DNA of 64,000 nucleotides, taken from positions 15,170,501 to 15,234,500 of the forward strand of contig NC_058196.1 of the NCBI RefSeq assembly GCF_907165205.1, written 5' to 3'. The DNA comes from Coccinella septempunctata (taxonomy: Eukaryota; Arthropoda; Insecta; Coleoptera; Coccinellidae). Shown piece after piece: positions 1 through 13,500 of this stretch. The position numbers and the translations under genes are program-made. A model generated the notes under the pieces. The model ran no database searches, had not been told where the DNA came from, and saw nothing but the letters and a program-made list of their open reading frames with translations. Every line of letters begins with the position of its first letter. Position 1 is the first letter of the stretch.

Positions 1-310
1 TTCGGCGTGTGAAAATTATTAATGGAATACTGACTCACTCTGTATAATAATAAAGCGATGAAAAAAAATACACTCATGCAGGAAATTGAATTGCCTTTCC
101 AACAAGATGCTGCTCGACCCCTATTCAATATTCAAAAATGAGAGCTCTTAGGGGTTGCGGCTAGAGGGGTAGTGATTTCAAACTCATTTGAACACCCTTA
201 ATTGTCCCCCTTTCAACAAAATTTGACCTGTCTGAGCGTTTTTTCGTTATTCCATCCCAAAGCTCAAAATTCGGGGTGGAAAGTTATGGATGGCCCACCC
301 TGTATAATAG
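1..310. repeat. Repeat debris with CTGTATAATA-type ends
   Basis: Two similar short ends, CACTCTGTATAATA near 42-55 and CACCCTGTATAATAG near 295-309, point the same way. Ends of this type (CCCTGTATA) recur in this window at 30.1 kb and elsewhere and are typical of insect interspersed repeats. No coding sequence is seen. Confidence 0.35.
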
Positions 311-428
311 ATAGATACGCTTTATTTGATCAATTTTTACATATACCAAAAAGGTGTAGATCGTGTCATAAATAATACAATAACTAAAAAAAAAACAATG
401 AAATGCAATCAAAACCCCAAATTTACCC

Positions 429-1154
429 CTATAACCCCTCAAAATGCCATTCAAGGAAGTATTCTCCTAGAGAATAATAACATTTTTTACATAAAAAATT
501 TTTTAAAATCTTTTTATACTTATTGTTACCTTTACAATTAATTTTGGACTTGAAACTATTCGGTAATTTATTCCATATTGCAAACACATTTTTCGGTATG
601 TATGTTAAGCTTGTTATATCCTGTATTAAATTGTTTTTATTTCTTGTTTCATATTTATGTTTGAGCTCATAATGTTCAAATTCAGTATAATTATTTGCTA
701 CATAGATAATGCATTCATATATTTATATTGACAATATAAAGTTTAAATGTTTTCTGCAATAAAAAGATTTTTGCAGCTTTCGGTTGGTTTCATCTTGAAT
801 ACAATTCTCAAACTTCTTTTCTGCAATTTGAACATTCTGTCAGCTTCGCTACTCCTGGCCCAAAAAAATAATTCCATATCTGATCTTGGAATGAATGTAG
901 GCATGGTACGCTGACAAAGCAGCTTCAACTCCTATGTTTTCTCTAATTACACGAAGGGCATAACAATATCTTGAGACATCTGTGGCAACTTTCTCTACTT
1001 GTGATCTCCAGTTTAAGTTCTGATCTATTACTATTCCCAAAAATTGTATTTGATTAACTGTTTTGATTTCGGTGTTCTGTGCTCTAACTGTGAATCTCTG
1101 GTCATCATGTTCTCGAAATATCAATATTTTAGTTTTTGTGACATTCAAAAGCAT
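429..1154 (-). pseudogene. Non-LTR retrotransposon polymerase, C-terminal remnant
   Basis: On the - strand, 1154 to 849 encodes the post-palm part of a LINE reverse transcriptase (NVTKTKILIF, IQFLGIVIDQNLNWRSQVEK, YALRVIRENIG, IRYGIIFLGQ). The match continues after a frameshift near 880 with SSEADRMFKLQKRSLRIVFK. After another shift near 730 it continues with YECIIYVANNYTEF and FAIWNKLPNSFKSKI, down to a TAG stop at 429-431. The N-terminal half and catalytic palm are absent. It lies in the ALIX intron upstream of the first exon seen and is a dead fragment. Confidence 0.8.
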
Positions 1155-1397
1155 GATTCTGTTATCTGTGATTCAAAAGTAAATCATTTCCTGTCAGCCA
1201 TTCATTTATGCTTTCCAATCATAGAAATCCTTTTTTTCTCTTTTTTTCTAATTCCTTTTCTATATTTTCCTTGCATGGTTCTTTATTTATGAGTTCGTAA
1301 GCTTTTCAGGATTCTCTAGAATTTTTTTGTGCCAGCGAACGAATCGAATTTGATACAGTCAATTTTAAGACTCAGAGTTCAATTTTTCACATTTTAG

Positions 1398-1551
1398 CAA
1401 TCAGCGGGCATTTTTCATCATCTGAAATCTACTGTGATGCTTTCAATTCAACAAGATCCAACACCCGATTTGAATCCTGATACTTTGGGGGCCCTTTCCG
1501 CTTTGATGCTAGCACAGGCCCAGGAGATTTTCGTTCACAAGGCCATTCATG
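1398..1551 (+). CDS. ALiX: ALIX exon A (first in window), Bro1 domain
   Basis: Acceptor TTTTAG just upstream and donor GT at 1552. It translates in phase 0 from QSAGIFHHLK through LSALMLAQAQEIFVHKA and ends one base into an Asp codon completed by the next exon. This is the conserved helical core of the Bro1 domain. Confidence 0.9.
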
Positions 1552-4500
1552 GTTCGTAGTTGCCTAACAGTTCTTGTTTAACAAAAAAAAATTACTATTT
1601 ATTTCTATTTCAGACAACATGAAAGATGCTATTGTGGCCAAGTTAGCATCGTCGTGTGAGGACCTTTATAACGAAGCACTGAAGATATTTCAACGGGAGA
1701 ACCTGAAGCCGATGTGGGATAAGGAATGGATACCAATGGTGAGTTCCCTTGATTCTACTACGAAAAAATTGGATCGATTGCCGATGTCCCCAGGCTATAC
1801 TTTCAACTTACTTAGTAGTGACTGTATTCTCGTATGCCTATCTGAAATATTATATGTAAAAAAATTTTTTTTTGCAACTTTTCCTTGTTGAAAAGCGTGA
1901 AAAGTTACAAACTGAGAGATTTATACAGGGTTGGACATAAGTCTAGACTAAATTACTATTTTTTTAACCAATAACTCAAAATGAAAACACTGAAACCCGT
2001 TTTTCACATAATAACATATAGCGTATTAGGTTTCGTAGGAAATCTCACTGAAAATGAATCCCACCATATTTTTTGTCAATTGTCAACGAAGGGGTAGCCA
2101 GAAATATTTTTAACACCCCCCCCCCCCATTGTTACTTCGGCAACACTGCATTTTTGAGTAACTTAACTCCTTTTTTCTGCTAGGCTATGATACTAGTCTG
2201 AGGATTTCAGTTTGGAGAGATTTCGTTTTTCATATATTGGTTAGCTTCTGGGGTTTGCGCGAAGAAACGGATCAAATAAACTGCTCCACATGAGTTAGGG
2301 ATATTGACTTAAATTGCAAAAAAATAAAGTTAGAATAAGATTTTTGTGATGAAAATTCATATTAATATGATTTCAAGTTGCAAATTAATTTTAGCCTGTA
2401 AGTCTGCAGCGTATACAGAGGGTTCGAGTAAAATAACGAAATTTTATTCCCAGAGAATACAAGCATTCTAAGACTATCAATACAATGTATGGCCTCCACG
2501 GGCATCAATAACAGCTTGACATACTACACACGAGGTTGTTGAACATTTCCTGAGGAATTTGGTTCCATAAACGGGGCAGAAGCTCTCTCAGATCATTTAA
2601 GGATTCTGGGGTAGGTTGATGATTATCAAATCTTCTTTGGAGCATGCAATTCAAATCTGGTTCGTGCGGAGGTATTGGTGAATGTGGAATACCAAGCTCA
2701 CCGTGCGCATTCTCAACTATGGCTGCACGGTGCGTTCTAGCGTTATCGTCTAGAAATTGAAAAGTTTCACCAATAGCAGCGTGAAAATTTGGCACAACAT
2801 TGTCAATGAAATGCTCCCTATATTGTAAGGCGGTCATATTCCCAGGAAAAATGTGTAGATCCTTGCGCCCGTTGAAACATATCCCGGCCCATACCATAAC
2901 ACTACCCCCTCGGAATGGATGGACTTCTTGGACATAGCGACGATAACGGGGTATGCGTGGGATTGTCCATATCCTTATTCTTCGAGAATCTGAAAATCGT
3001 CAATATCTGGATTCATCAGTGATAAGGACACTACGCCATTGATCGTTCCAATTGATATGCTGCCTTGCCCATTCCAGTCTTTGACACTTATTGTCACGTA
3101 TTAATGGAACTCCTCTTATTGGACGTCTAGAACCTAGATTCACCTCCCTCAAACATCGTCTGATGGTTTCGATGGAAACTTGGACCCCATCTGCATTTTG
3201 AAGAGTATTCCGTAGCATTCTACACATAGATGGAGGGTTTCTTCTCGCCGAAACGGTGATGAAACGATCTTCAGCAGTTGTTGTTTTTCGTCGCCCACCA
3301 AGCCTTGGTCTTTCCAACACGGAACCTGTCTCCTTGAACCTATTCCAAAGTCGAGATATCACACTTTGGCTGACTTGGAGCCTTTCCGCTACAACAACCT
3401 GAGTTAAGCCACCCTGTAGCATTCCGATAGCCTTATTAGCCTCAGCGTTTGTTAATTCGTATTGACATTTTCAGAAAACTTGTTTCAAATCAAAGCCGTT
3501 GATAAACTGACTTCATTTCGAAATAAGAACATTCATGAAGCATATGCAAAGAACCAAACTTCAGAAAAAAGGCGACCAGATTGACGAAATGTCTCATACT
3601 GATTTTTATTGGATCGATTCGAGTTATTATTGAGTTTTAAATGATTTTACAGCGATTTTCTCGAAGATTACATACTTTTAAAAACGATTGAATACGATAT
3701 ACCTAACTCTTATGGAGCAGTTTATTTGATTAATAAATTATAGAGTGCATTCGAACTTTTAATGTTTGCTTCAGATCGCTGGCAAACAGGCAGGTTTTCA
3801 CGCAATAGCGGAGTTTTACCAGAGTTTGGTATGCAGGAATGAGAAAATGATAGGAGAAGAACTCGCCAGGCTGCAGGTAAGCACTTTCAACTCTTTTATC
3901 CGTAAGACATGGTAATTTCATTATTTTGCAGCATTCCTTGGAGCTCTTCAAAGCATCTCAACAGAGATCAGGAAGAACTTTATTCAACAATATCTTCGTG
4001 AAGGCACAAAGGAATCTGGCAGAGGCCACCAAAGACAACGACTTCATCTATCATGAGAGAATTCCTGATGTCAAGACTCTCGAACCGCTAGGAAAAGCTC
4101 AGCCCGTGAGACTCTTGCCTGTACAGACCCCTATGAGCCAAAATTTCAAAGGTGAGAATCAGAAATTCTTCTAGGGTTCAGTCAAGTGAGTGATGTCTAT
4201 GGAACGATGTAATAAAAATACATATGCTTTTTTCACTTGCGAACCGAATTACAAATTCGCCATCTGGTGAATATGAACCTCGAAGACCATTGGCTATGTT
4301 TTTAACTCAATAGTTTTTCTTGAACACATCATGTTCATGGAAAAAGAGAAATAAAAAAATCATTTTTCATCTAATACATGGTATATCTATGGAGGTCACG
4401 TTGCACGGTTCAAGATGACATTCAGTTTCATCATCGTGGGTTCTGAAAATCTGTTCTCATAGCGTGGGAGTTTCAGCCGTTCAAACATTGGATTTATGAA

Positions 4501-7500
4501 AATTATTCACTATTCCGGATCATCCTTCCTTAAACTTAAAAATTATACATAGAATTATACTCAAAAAAAATTTTCATGAAATTAATATTCACTTTGTTTA
4601 TAAGGGATGACGATAAAATCTAAAATATATTTTAAGTTTCTGTCACGTCCAGTTGTAACGGAAGTAGCTATCAACTCCGTTTTTCATATGGCATGCCTAA
4701 TAAATAATTTGATTTTTGGATTTTCCATCAAATTTCATTTCTATGATGAAATCACTGATATTCCGAAGCTTTTAGGAGATTGTATTATAGTATTTATTAT
4801 TTATTTATTAATTAATTCTCACAATGATTCTACCAAGTGAAATAAAAGAAGAGTAGATCAAAAGTGAAAGTGAATTTAATCCATGTGAAGTTCAGATAGT
4901 GAGTAGGGTTCGATATAGACCAAATAACTGAATATTTTCCTCTTGAAAGTCTTCATGTTTGTGATGTTTCGGTATTCCTTCGGTAAGGCGTTGTAGTATT
5001 TCATTGCCATATAGAATGCACCTCTTTCATACATCGTTAGGGAATGTTAAGGGTAGATGTAGGGGACCACCTGTCTTGCATCTTCTCGACGTCTGCATCC
5101 GGCGCATAGGTCTCACGAGAGATGACAATTTCGATTTCGTTTATAATGAATCCATCATCTTTTTGATATCTTCATCGCAAAAGTGCTCTTGACACACAAA
5201 TTGATTCGGAGTCGATTCTTGAGATAAGGTTTTTTCCAATTTTCTCTCAAAAATGCTCTCGGAAATTTTATCTCTTCTCCTTTTCTTTCTGATGCCAAAC
5301 CACTCTTACACTAGCTCACGCTTCAGAATATCACCAAGGTCATATGTTGTTCTCTTATCAAAAATCGAAAATAATAATATTTCTATCATCTGTCACCAGG
5401 AAAACAATTCACTCAGCCAATTTCATCTAGTTTAAATCAAAATTTTGCCATCCCGTGATGCCCAGCGCGCCTGTTGGCAAAAACATGAACTACCATATTG
5501 GTACATATTTAAGGGGACAAAAAATCTATGGTCTCAAAGCAGCGATCGTTCTCCTTCTCTCTACTCTCCATATTATTAAGTTTCAATGACAGATTTATTC
5601 AATGAGTAACACTATCTGAAAGTGAAAATACAGCATTTTTACTTATCCTGAAAATAAGACTTATCTATCGAATAAATTTAGTTGTTCGCACGTGAAAGTA
5701 CCGGGCCTTAGTTGTATTTGTTAAATATCTCGAAAATGATCAATTATGGGTATATTGTTGTGGAGAGCAATCATAATTTTGATAAACAAAATATGGGTCA
5801 AAATAAGGGATATCTCTGCGAATTCTCTGTAAAAAATTTTCATAATAAATACCCACAGTGGACAACTCACAACATGTCCTCCTTGAAATTCAGTCCTTCT
5901 AACGAAAGGACAAGTTGAAATGACAATCTTTGTGGTCATCCCGAATAGGGAATGTTTGTCCAAAAACTTAAATATCCCTGGGAAGCTTCGTAATATCATT
6001 TCCGCTTGCCGCGATGATAAAGTGAGTACCGAATTCAGTACTGAAATTGAATACTAATAACTGCGCGATCATGGTATTTTCTCAGTACTGAAATAAGTTC
6101 AAATTAAGGTTTGAATTTAAATAAATTCAAACCTTAATGCATATATTTCGATGCATAAATATGCATCGAAAGAAAAACTGAAAGGATTCATTCAAAATGA
6201 TATCGTCTATGATATATCTTAATTTCAATTATTTCGATTCGAATGTTAAAAAATACTCACAAGAAACAAATTCCTCATAGACCTTGTTTCGAAGCATTCT
6301 GCAAGGTCGAAATTCTTTTTAATTGTGATCTGGTTCATCATTATTTTCTATTTGATTCACTTGTAAAATAGCATCTGAAAAAGTGGAAATTCAGTTTTTA
6401 CAATGTTATCATTTCGGATGCACTCTACCAACTTGAATTCAAAAGTGGCGGTTAGAAATAATTCAATAAAGACTCATCAGTCTTCGCCTCCAAAAATATC
6501 TTTTGTGAACTTTTATCATTTATTGAATTATTTCTGACCGCCACTTTTGATGAATATTGATAAATATGAATAGTTTCAGCCGGGTCATGGATATTTTATT
6601 CCATTATCACCTGCATTTTACCGTTTCTTCATATGCACCCAGTAATGCCACCAGAGGATGTTCATTCCCACATTTGCAAATTTGTTTCAGATCTTTTCAG
6701 CGATCTTGTGCCGGTCGCTATACACCAGGCCCTGGCAGCTTATGACCTCAGGAAACAAGAACTTGTCAATGCCGAGATTGGAAGACTTAGGGAGTCGACA
6801 CAAGTGTTGAACGGGTAAATTGCCCCTTCAAATTGCGGAAATAGATTTTTTCAACGCTTTGCAATTTTCTAGATTGTTATCGGAAATGAATCTGCCCGCT
6901 TCAATAGAATTAACTGATGGCAAAAGCTTGCCTCCTTCCATCATTGAAAAGGCCAATGCTGTAAGCGAGTTGGGCGGGTTGAGCAAGTTGCAGACTTTAA
7001 TTGATGAGTTACCGGAACTACTTAAGAGAAATAAGGATATACTGGACGAGGTGAGTTGTTGGAAGGAAAATTTCCATGGAAGAAGCTGATGTTGATAGCT
7101 GTGACTTCCATATACAGGTTATTTAATCTTAAACTGGACAAACGTATACGCGGTGTAAATGAATATTGCAAAAATTAATGCAATACGACTGACCTACATA
7201 CCTCTGTTGATAATTTCTCAAAAACCATTACTTTTTTTTTATGTTCAGAATCTGTCAGAAATTAATTTCTATATGGTATAATATGAATAGTAACCAATTT
7301 TAGGGGTGGCCTTTTCTATCCCTTGCAATTATGAAACCACCAATATTTTTCTTGCCTTCTCGCTCCTATAGAATGCCTGCAATTTCATTTTTGGTTTGTA
7401 AGAAAAAACAGTTCTTCTTTACTGACAACTAAATAAATTCGAATTAGGAGACACGACAAACGTTCTTTCTTTGCAGACCGACAGAATGTTGAACGAAGAG

Positions 7501-10500
7501 AGAGAATCTGACGACTCGCTAAGATCTCAGTTCAAGGAAAAATGGACAAGAACCCCTTCCAGCAAGCTCACCGAAATGTTGACCTCCAATTCCGCCAAGT
7601 ATCGTCAGTTGATTAATAACGCAATCAATGTGAGTTTGCAGACGCAATCCGATAGGTTCTGAAGAAGTAAGCCATTTTTTTTTCAGGCCGATAAAATAGT
7701 CCGCGAGAAGTTCGAGAAGCACAGGCACGGAATGATGATGCTCAGCAAGCCCACTTCCGAATGGGAGAATGCCGTACCAAGGGGCGCTTCCGAAGATTTT
7801 TTGAATTCTGGTGCAGCTGATATTCTCAGGGGCTTGATGGAAGAGGTGAGTCGATTATTGCAAATTTCAGATGCTTCGGTATTTTAAGAGAGGAGTGCTC
7901 ACCATTTGAATGGAAAATGGATTCTGTTAAATTTTTGGTATGTTGTACATTTCGAACTCTCTGGCAAAAGTGTTCATATGGTAACAAAAAATCGTATGAT
8001 TATTATTCGAGATACAAGATGCAGGGTGTCAAAGATGAAAAGTGAAGGTTTCGGCTGAGAATTTGTAACAATTTCGAGAATTGACGAAACGAGTATTGTG
8101 CGAATACGACTTCTCAATGATGACACGTCACGGTTATCTTTTATCCATTATAATTGTTCGTTTTGTTCTCTATGAATATTAATTTTGAACGAACCAGTTA
8201 GAGTTTTCTGATGAAAATAGCGGATTCAATTTAGCTTGGATGACATTATTTTGATCGAAATCCATTGGTATTTTTTATTCAGGTTTGATAAATACGTCAA
8301 ATGCGATTAAATGGCTAAAATTTTAATATTCGATAACAAGGTTGAGTTGGGCTTAGCGACTTTTCGACTCTGAGCACGTCAAGTGTACTTCATTCGCGTT
8401 CGAGCATGTTATCCGATCACGCTCGCACTTCCCCGAGTTTGCTGATTGAGAACGATGGGGATCTGTCAAGGCTGAGTTCGGCTTGAAGTTCTACAGATCG
8501 AACGGAGAGAACACGGGGAACGTGACGTCATTATTAGTGACGAATTTTGGCGCTAGTGGTTAACTATGGTTAGGTTGTACTAGTTACTTGGGTAACCACA
8601 TTTTGGCGAGGATAACCATGTAACTATGACGTTTTAATGACGTCACACGAAGTTAACCACGTAACCTTCCTCTTGAGTAAGGTTAATGGCGTGGTATGTC
8701 ATGTATTTCTATCTCCTTTCATTGAGTGAAATGGAATATTGGACCATTGATGTTATGTGGGATCAGAAATATAGAATCTCTGTGTGGGATTCACAAAGTT
8801 TCGAAGAGATGGATGCTATAATCAAAGATTAACCTTCCACTTCCATATAACGTTATTTTTATGAATAAAATCCAATTTCTGTTCCAGACAGAAATTAAAT
8901 AATAAGGATACTGGGAAAATAATCCGTTTAATTAATTTTTTCACTCGTTAAGTAAAACTGAAAATTTGAATTTGATAATTTTGATTATTCTTAAGCTTAT
9001 GAATTATTATTTACTAAGTATGCCGAGGTCTTGGTCGGATTCAGACTTTTTGGATGATTTTTTGCTTTGATAGACTTGATAAAGCCCTATATAAGCTATT
9101 TGGCTTTTTGGACCCTATATACATAGTATATAGGGTCCATATACTATGTCAAGCAAAGATATGAATTAATGAGTATCTAGACAATCAAATGGAAAAGTAT
9201 ATGTGTAGATAGTGAAATAATGAATCCTCAATGTAAAATCATTTTTATCTATAACAAACTCACAAATATAAAGGAGTGTGAAAAAAAGGGTATTTTAAAA
9301 GGCACGGTCACTAATAACTTTTAATATTACAGATCTTCCTTTGAACAAAGCAATGGTATTCTCAATTCGTGTCGTTTCAGAGAGTAGAAAATTGAAATGC
9401 TTCTCCTTGGCCCTTGAATTTCCACTATCACTACTGATATAAAAATTTTTGCTGCTCATTATTTGAGGAACATGAAGCTTAAGTTCCCAACTGGTGAAAG
9501 ATATGTGTGAATTTGAATTCATATTCCATGTCTCTTTCCATATCATTCAGATTATCAGATGTTCATCGATATGGACACATAAACCAATGTTTGCAGGGAT
9601 AAACAAGTTTCTATCAATTGGTACTTTCCATAAAAGTATTTATCTTCTCCTTGTTGAAACATATTTTGATATGGTTTCTCTTTCCTTATTCCTCTAACCT
9701 CCATTTATTAATTTATTTGGAAATCCATTAATCGAACAAATCAGACAGAACTGCCAGTTGACACCTTCCAATAAATGTCATCAGTAACTATGACGTCACA
9801 CATAACCATAGTAAGCTGTGGTTACAGCGCCAAAATTCGCCTTAGATCTCGTTCCCGGTCATTTTCAAACCCGAACGTACTGGAAGTTCTCTGTCGACAT
9901 CACCTAGGAATTTCAAATGGTTGTCAAGACTATAGGACAAGACGAGATGACAACTTTTTGCCGCGTCCTATTTTGGCACTCCGAAAATAATTTTATAGAA
10001 ATATTGGTGAAAACCAACGACGTAGATTCAAATATGCATTCGATAAGTGCAATTTGTAAAAAACAATTAGTGACAATTCCGAAATATGGTGTTTTTTTAG
10101 AACACGACATATGTAGGAATGGGAGGTTTGAAAATTGTTTTGGGTGTTGGTGCTTTCAAGCTTCCCGCAGTTCCTCGGAGCTCAAGAAAACAACGACCAA
10201 CATTTCACTGAAATTTGGTACTGGCCTCATTGTGCGTTGCTAAATTTGCCGTCACCATTGCTAGCTTGTGTGATCTAATTATGTACCAAGAAATAAAGAG
10301 TAATAGCCTAGCCATTTATTTGTATGGTATTATTTGTACTATTTGATTTCTGTTTGTTTAGAAGTTTATCTGATATTTGAAACTGCAAAATGAATTTGAA
10401 CCATGCTATTATAAGATTTGGTGTTGAACTCTTTTTTGATTATGAGGAAGAGGAAAGTAAAGGCATCTGAAATGGTACCAACTTTTGTCTTCAATATCAG

Positions 10501-13500
10501 ATTGAATTCTACATTGCTTTAATGATTCTGCAGACATTTTTTCTGAAATCTGAGAAACATCTTCAAATTTTCTCAAATAGGGCATCATTCCAATGTCAAT
10601 AACTTCGAGATTTTTGCTTCATATTCAGTTGCAATGTCCGAAAAAATAATTTTGTTTTCCATTACGGCGGTAGAGGCAGTTTTTCAAAGAGGTGCTCGTT
10701 GGTTTTTGTCACAAACGGCAGTTACAACTTCACACTTGATAGCTTCCTATCGTTCTCTATCAGCAAACTCGGAGAAGTGCGAGCGTGATCGAAGAACATG
10801 CTCCGTCTCGACAGAAAAGGGAATACTCAGAGATCGAAATCGAACGCGATTGAAGTACACTTGACGTGCTCAGAGTCGACAAGTCGGTAGGTCGAACTCA
10901 ACCTCTGTCGGTAAGATGGTTAAAATCCAATCTTAACAGACTGCAGAGGCTACAAAATTAACTCATAAAACGACTAGATCATCTTTCTCATGATTATCCA
11001 ACGAAAGAATTTTACAATTTGAAAAGGTACCAACCTTAATATCTCGGCTCGCATGCATCAGAAAAATGCAAAAAGAGGTAAACTTCAGTTTGTAGGGCGA
11101 CAGTTGTACGGGTGATCCCAATCAATTTCTATCAACCCTGTGAGCCTGATGACAGCAACCCCTTAAATCTTCAATGGGAAGGGGGATTGAGTGACACCTT
11201 GTTCTGAAGATAATTCGATGGCGTTTTCAAATACATAATAATAAAAAAAAAATTAGTATAGATAGATGATTTTTACAATGTTGTCCATTATTTCGTAGAC
11301 AAAAATACATATATAAATATAACCTTTTTTCAAATTCGGTACTTACGTTATGGAAAATTTCACCTCGAAATTCTTGGCATGCGTTTTCTACATCTCGGGG
11401 CTGTGTTTTATACACAACCGATTTTTAATATCCCCAGAGCAAAAAATCCAAAGGTGTCAGCCTGGGGAGCGTGGTGAAGAAATTTTCTTCGTTCATCCCT
11501 GTCATAGAGCACAAAACGAGAAATTATAATGGATAATATCACCGTGATATATTGTACAGGGTATCCCAAATTGATTGATTTTGGCTGTTCCTGGTATTTC
11601 CAGACTAGATAGGTGAAAACGTTGAAAAGAGTCCTGGGCACGATTTTCGTGAATAGTACATTAGTCCATCTGATTCCTCAAATATAGAAGAACTGCTTGT
11701 CAAATGTCACTACCGATGCGCTACATAATTCCACTAGAGGTGAAAAAGGAAATAAAAAACTTAAAGGAAATAAAAAAACTTAGGACAGTACATCCCCTAG
11801 AAACGACTCTATAACACCTGTAATCCTCAAAAAACTGCCTAAAAGAGCAATCGCCATCCTCACATCTATACTCACTTCACTTCACTTTTATTTAAGCACT
11901 CGGTTGGCCATGGAAATTTGACACATTTCACTCTGTATAGTACGAAAATGTGGGGTTATGACGCTTGTCAAAACATTTTTTGGTTTTAAATCAACGCTTT
12001 GTTGTCCGTTCTACGTAAAAGTTTCTGTTATTACGTATTTCATCACAATGTAGAATCTCTTCGGAAAATATGCGACGAACATAATTGAAGTTTATACAAA
12101 CTGATTGAAGGCATACCAAATCTAGTTATTTGCATGGAAATTACAAGAGATCAGTATAATATCATAATATGCACTAGCTCGAGGAGAGTTAATGTTCGTT
12201 ATCTTCTTTGGCTATAGTTTGAATGCCTACGTTACATCAATTGTAGATTTCAAAAATATTAACCCGAAGATGAAATGCATATGATGCAGTGGTTGGGAAT
12301 AGGTATCTCTGGAAGGAATTAACAAATAATTACAAGAATGTTAAATTCTTCAACAAAAATCATCTTGCATCAATGTAAGTAAAAGGAATTAAAGAAAGTT
12401 TCAAGTCAAGATGAACTTCACCTTTGAACAAAAATTTCACATGAATAGACAATTAATAGGACAACTGGCGCGTATTTGTGGCTGTTCATCTTAATACATT
12501 GATATAATAATAATAATTAGGTATTTATTGGTATTTTATTTATAATAAAATATTGCTGTGGATAAAGATAGAGGGCGTTAATGTTGAATTTTTTATAAGG
12601 AGACAGAATAATATTTTCTTCGAAGTTCGAAAGTCTAAAAGAATTAGAAAAGGCATAGACGTCGGAGGAGGCCACGTAGAACATTTAATTTAAGTTTATT
12701 CTTTTTATGTTACATTGTTTTTAATTATGTTTTATCGTCGAAATAAATAAATAAAATAAATAAATCGTTACTTCAAATCCCCTTCCGATCCTCTGAACTG
12801 TTCAATTGTGTTTTTCTTGAAAACGGATGAAAAAAATATACAGTGAAATTATTAGCAAAAAACGCGAAATAGTTATTTTCCTATCAAGTGCGGAAAGTGA
12901 TACTTGATACGGGCAAGACACTTTCCGCAAGAGTTAGGAACAATATTTTTTCTACAAGCGCTTGAAATAATATAAATATATCAATTGCACGATGCAGATC
13001 ATATCTCATTTGATTAATTCATATAAAATGACAGACGTAATTTAGCATGTCGTTACCATCGGTTACTCATCGTTGACGTACGGTGCATAGAGACATGATA
13101 GAATTTAATTTATTCTATAAGATTTGCGTGCGGCAAAAACCCCTGCTAATCCATTCCCGCACGCATTTGCGTGCGGGAAAGAAATAGCAGGCGTTTTTCC
13201 CGCACGTTTTGGAAAAGTGACTCTTTGCAACTTGAAATGCGTGCGGGAAAAAGGTTGAACGCGCACGCTTGTAGAAAAAAATATTTAACTTTAACGCCCC
13301 CTATCTTTTTCCACAGCAATATTTTATTGAGTTATATTTGGTCCTATCGCCATATTTTGGTCCAAACAATCTGCCCTTAGCCTATGTCCCAATAGTTATG
13401 AATCACCCTTTATGTATTTCCTTGATGATCTCTCTTCTATCGATAATTTTTATTCTTGATTGTTGTTTAGATATGTGCTGTTGTGTTATATTCATCCATA

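Noticed and set aside
9917..10243. 108-codon frame in the ALIX intron
   Set aside because: Lies in repeat sequence, has an opposite-strand open frame of similar quality, and shows no recognised domain.
13171..13380. 69-codon frame with a HILVQTIC-type end, also seen at 29.6 and 30.0 kb
   Set aside because: The similarity between these frames comes from the shared terminal arm of a non-coding inverted-repeat element, not from a protein.
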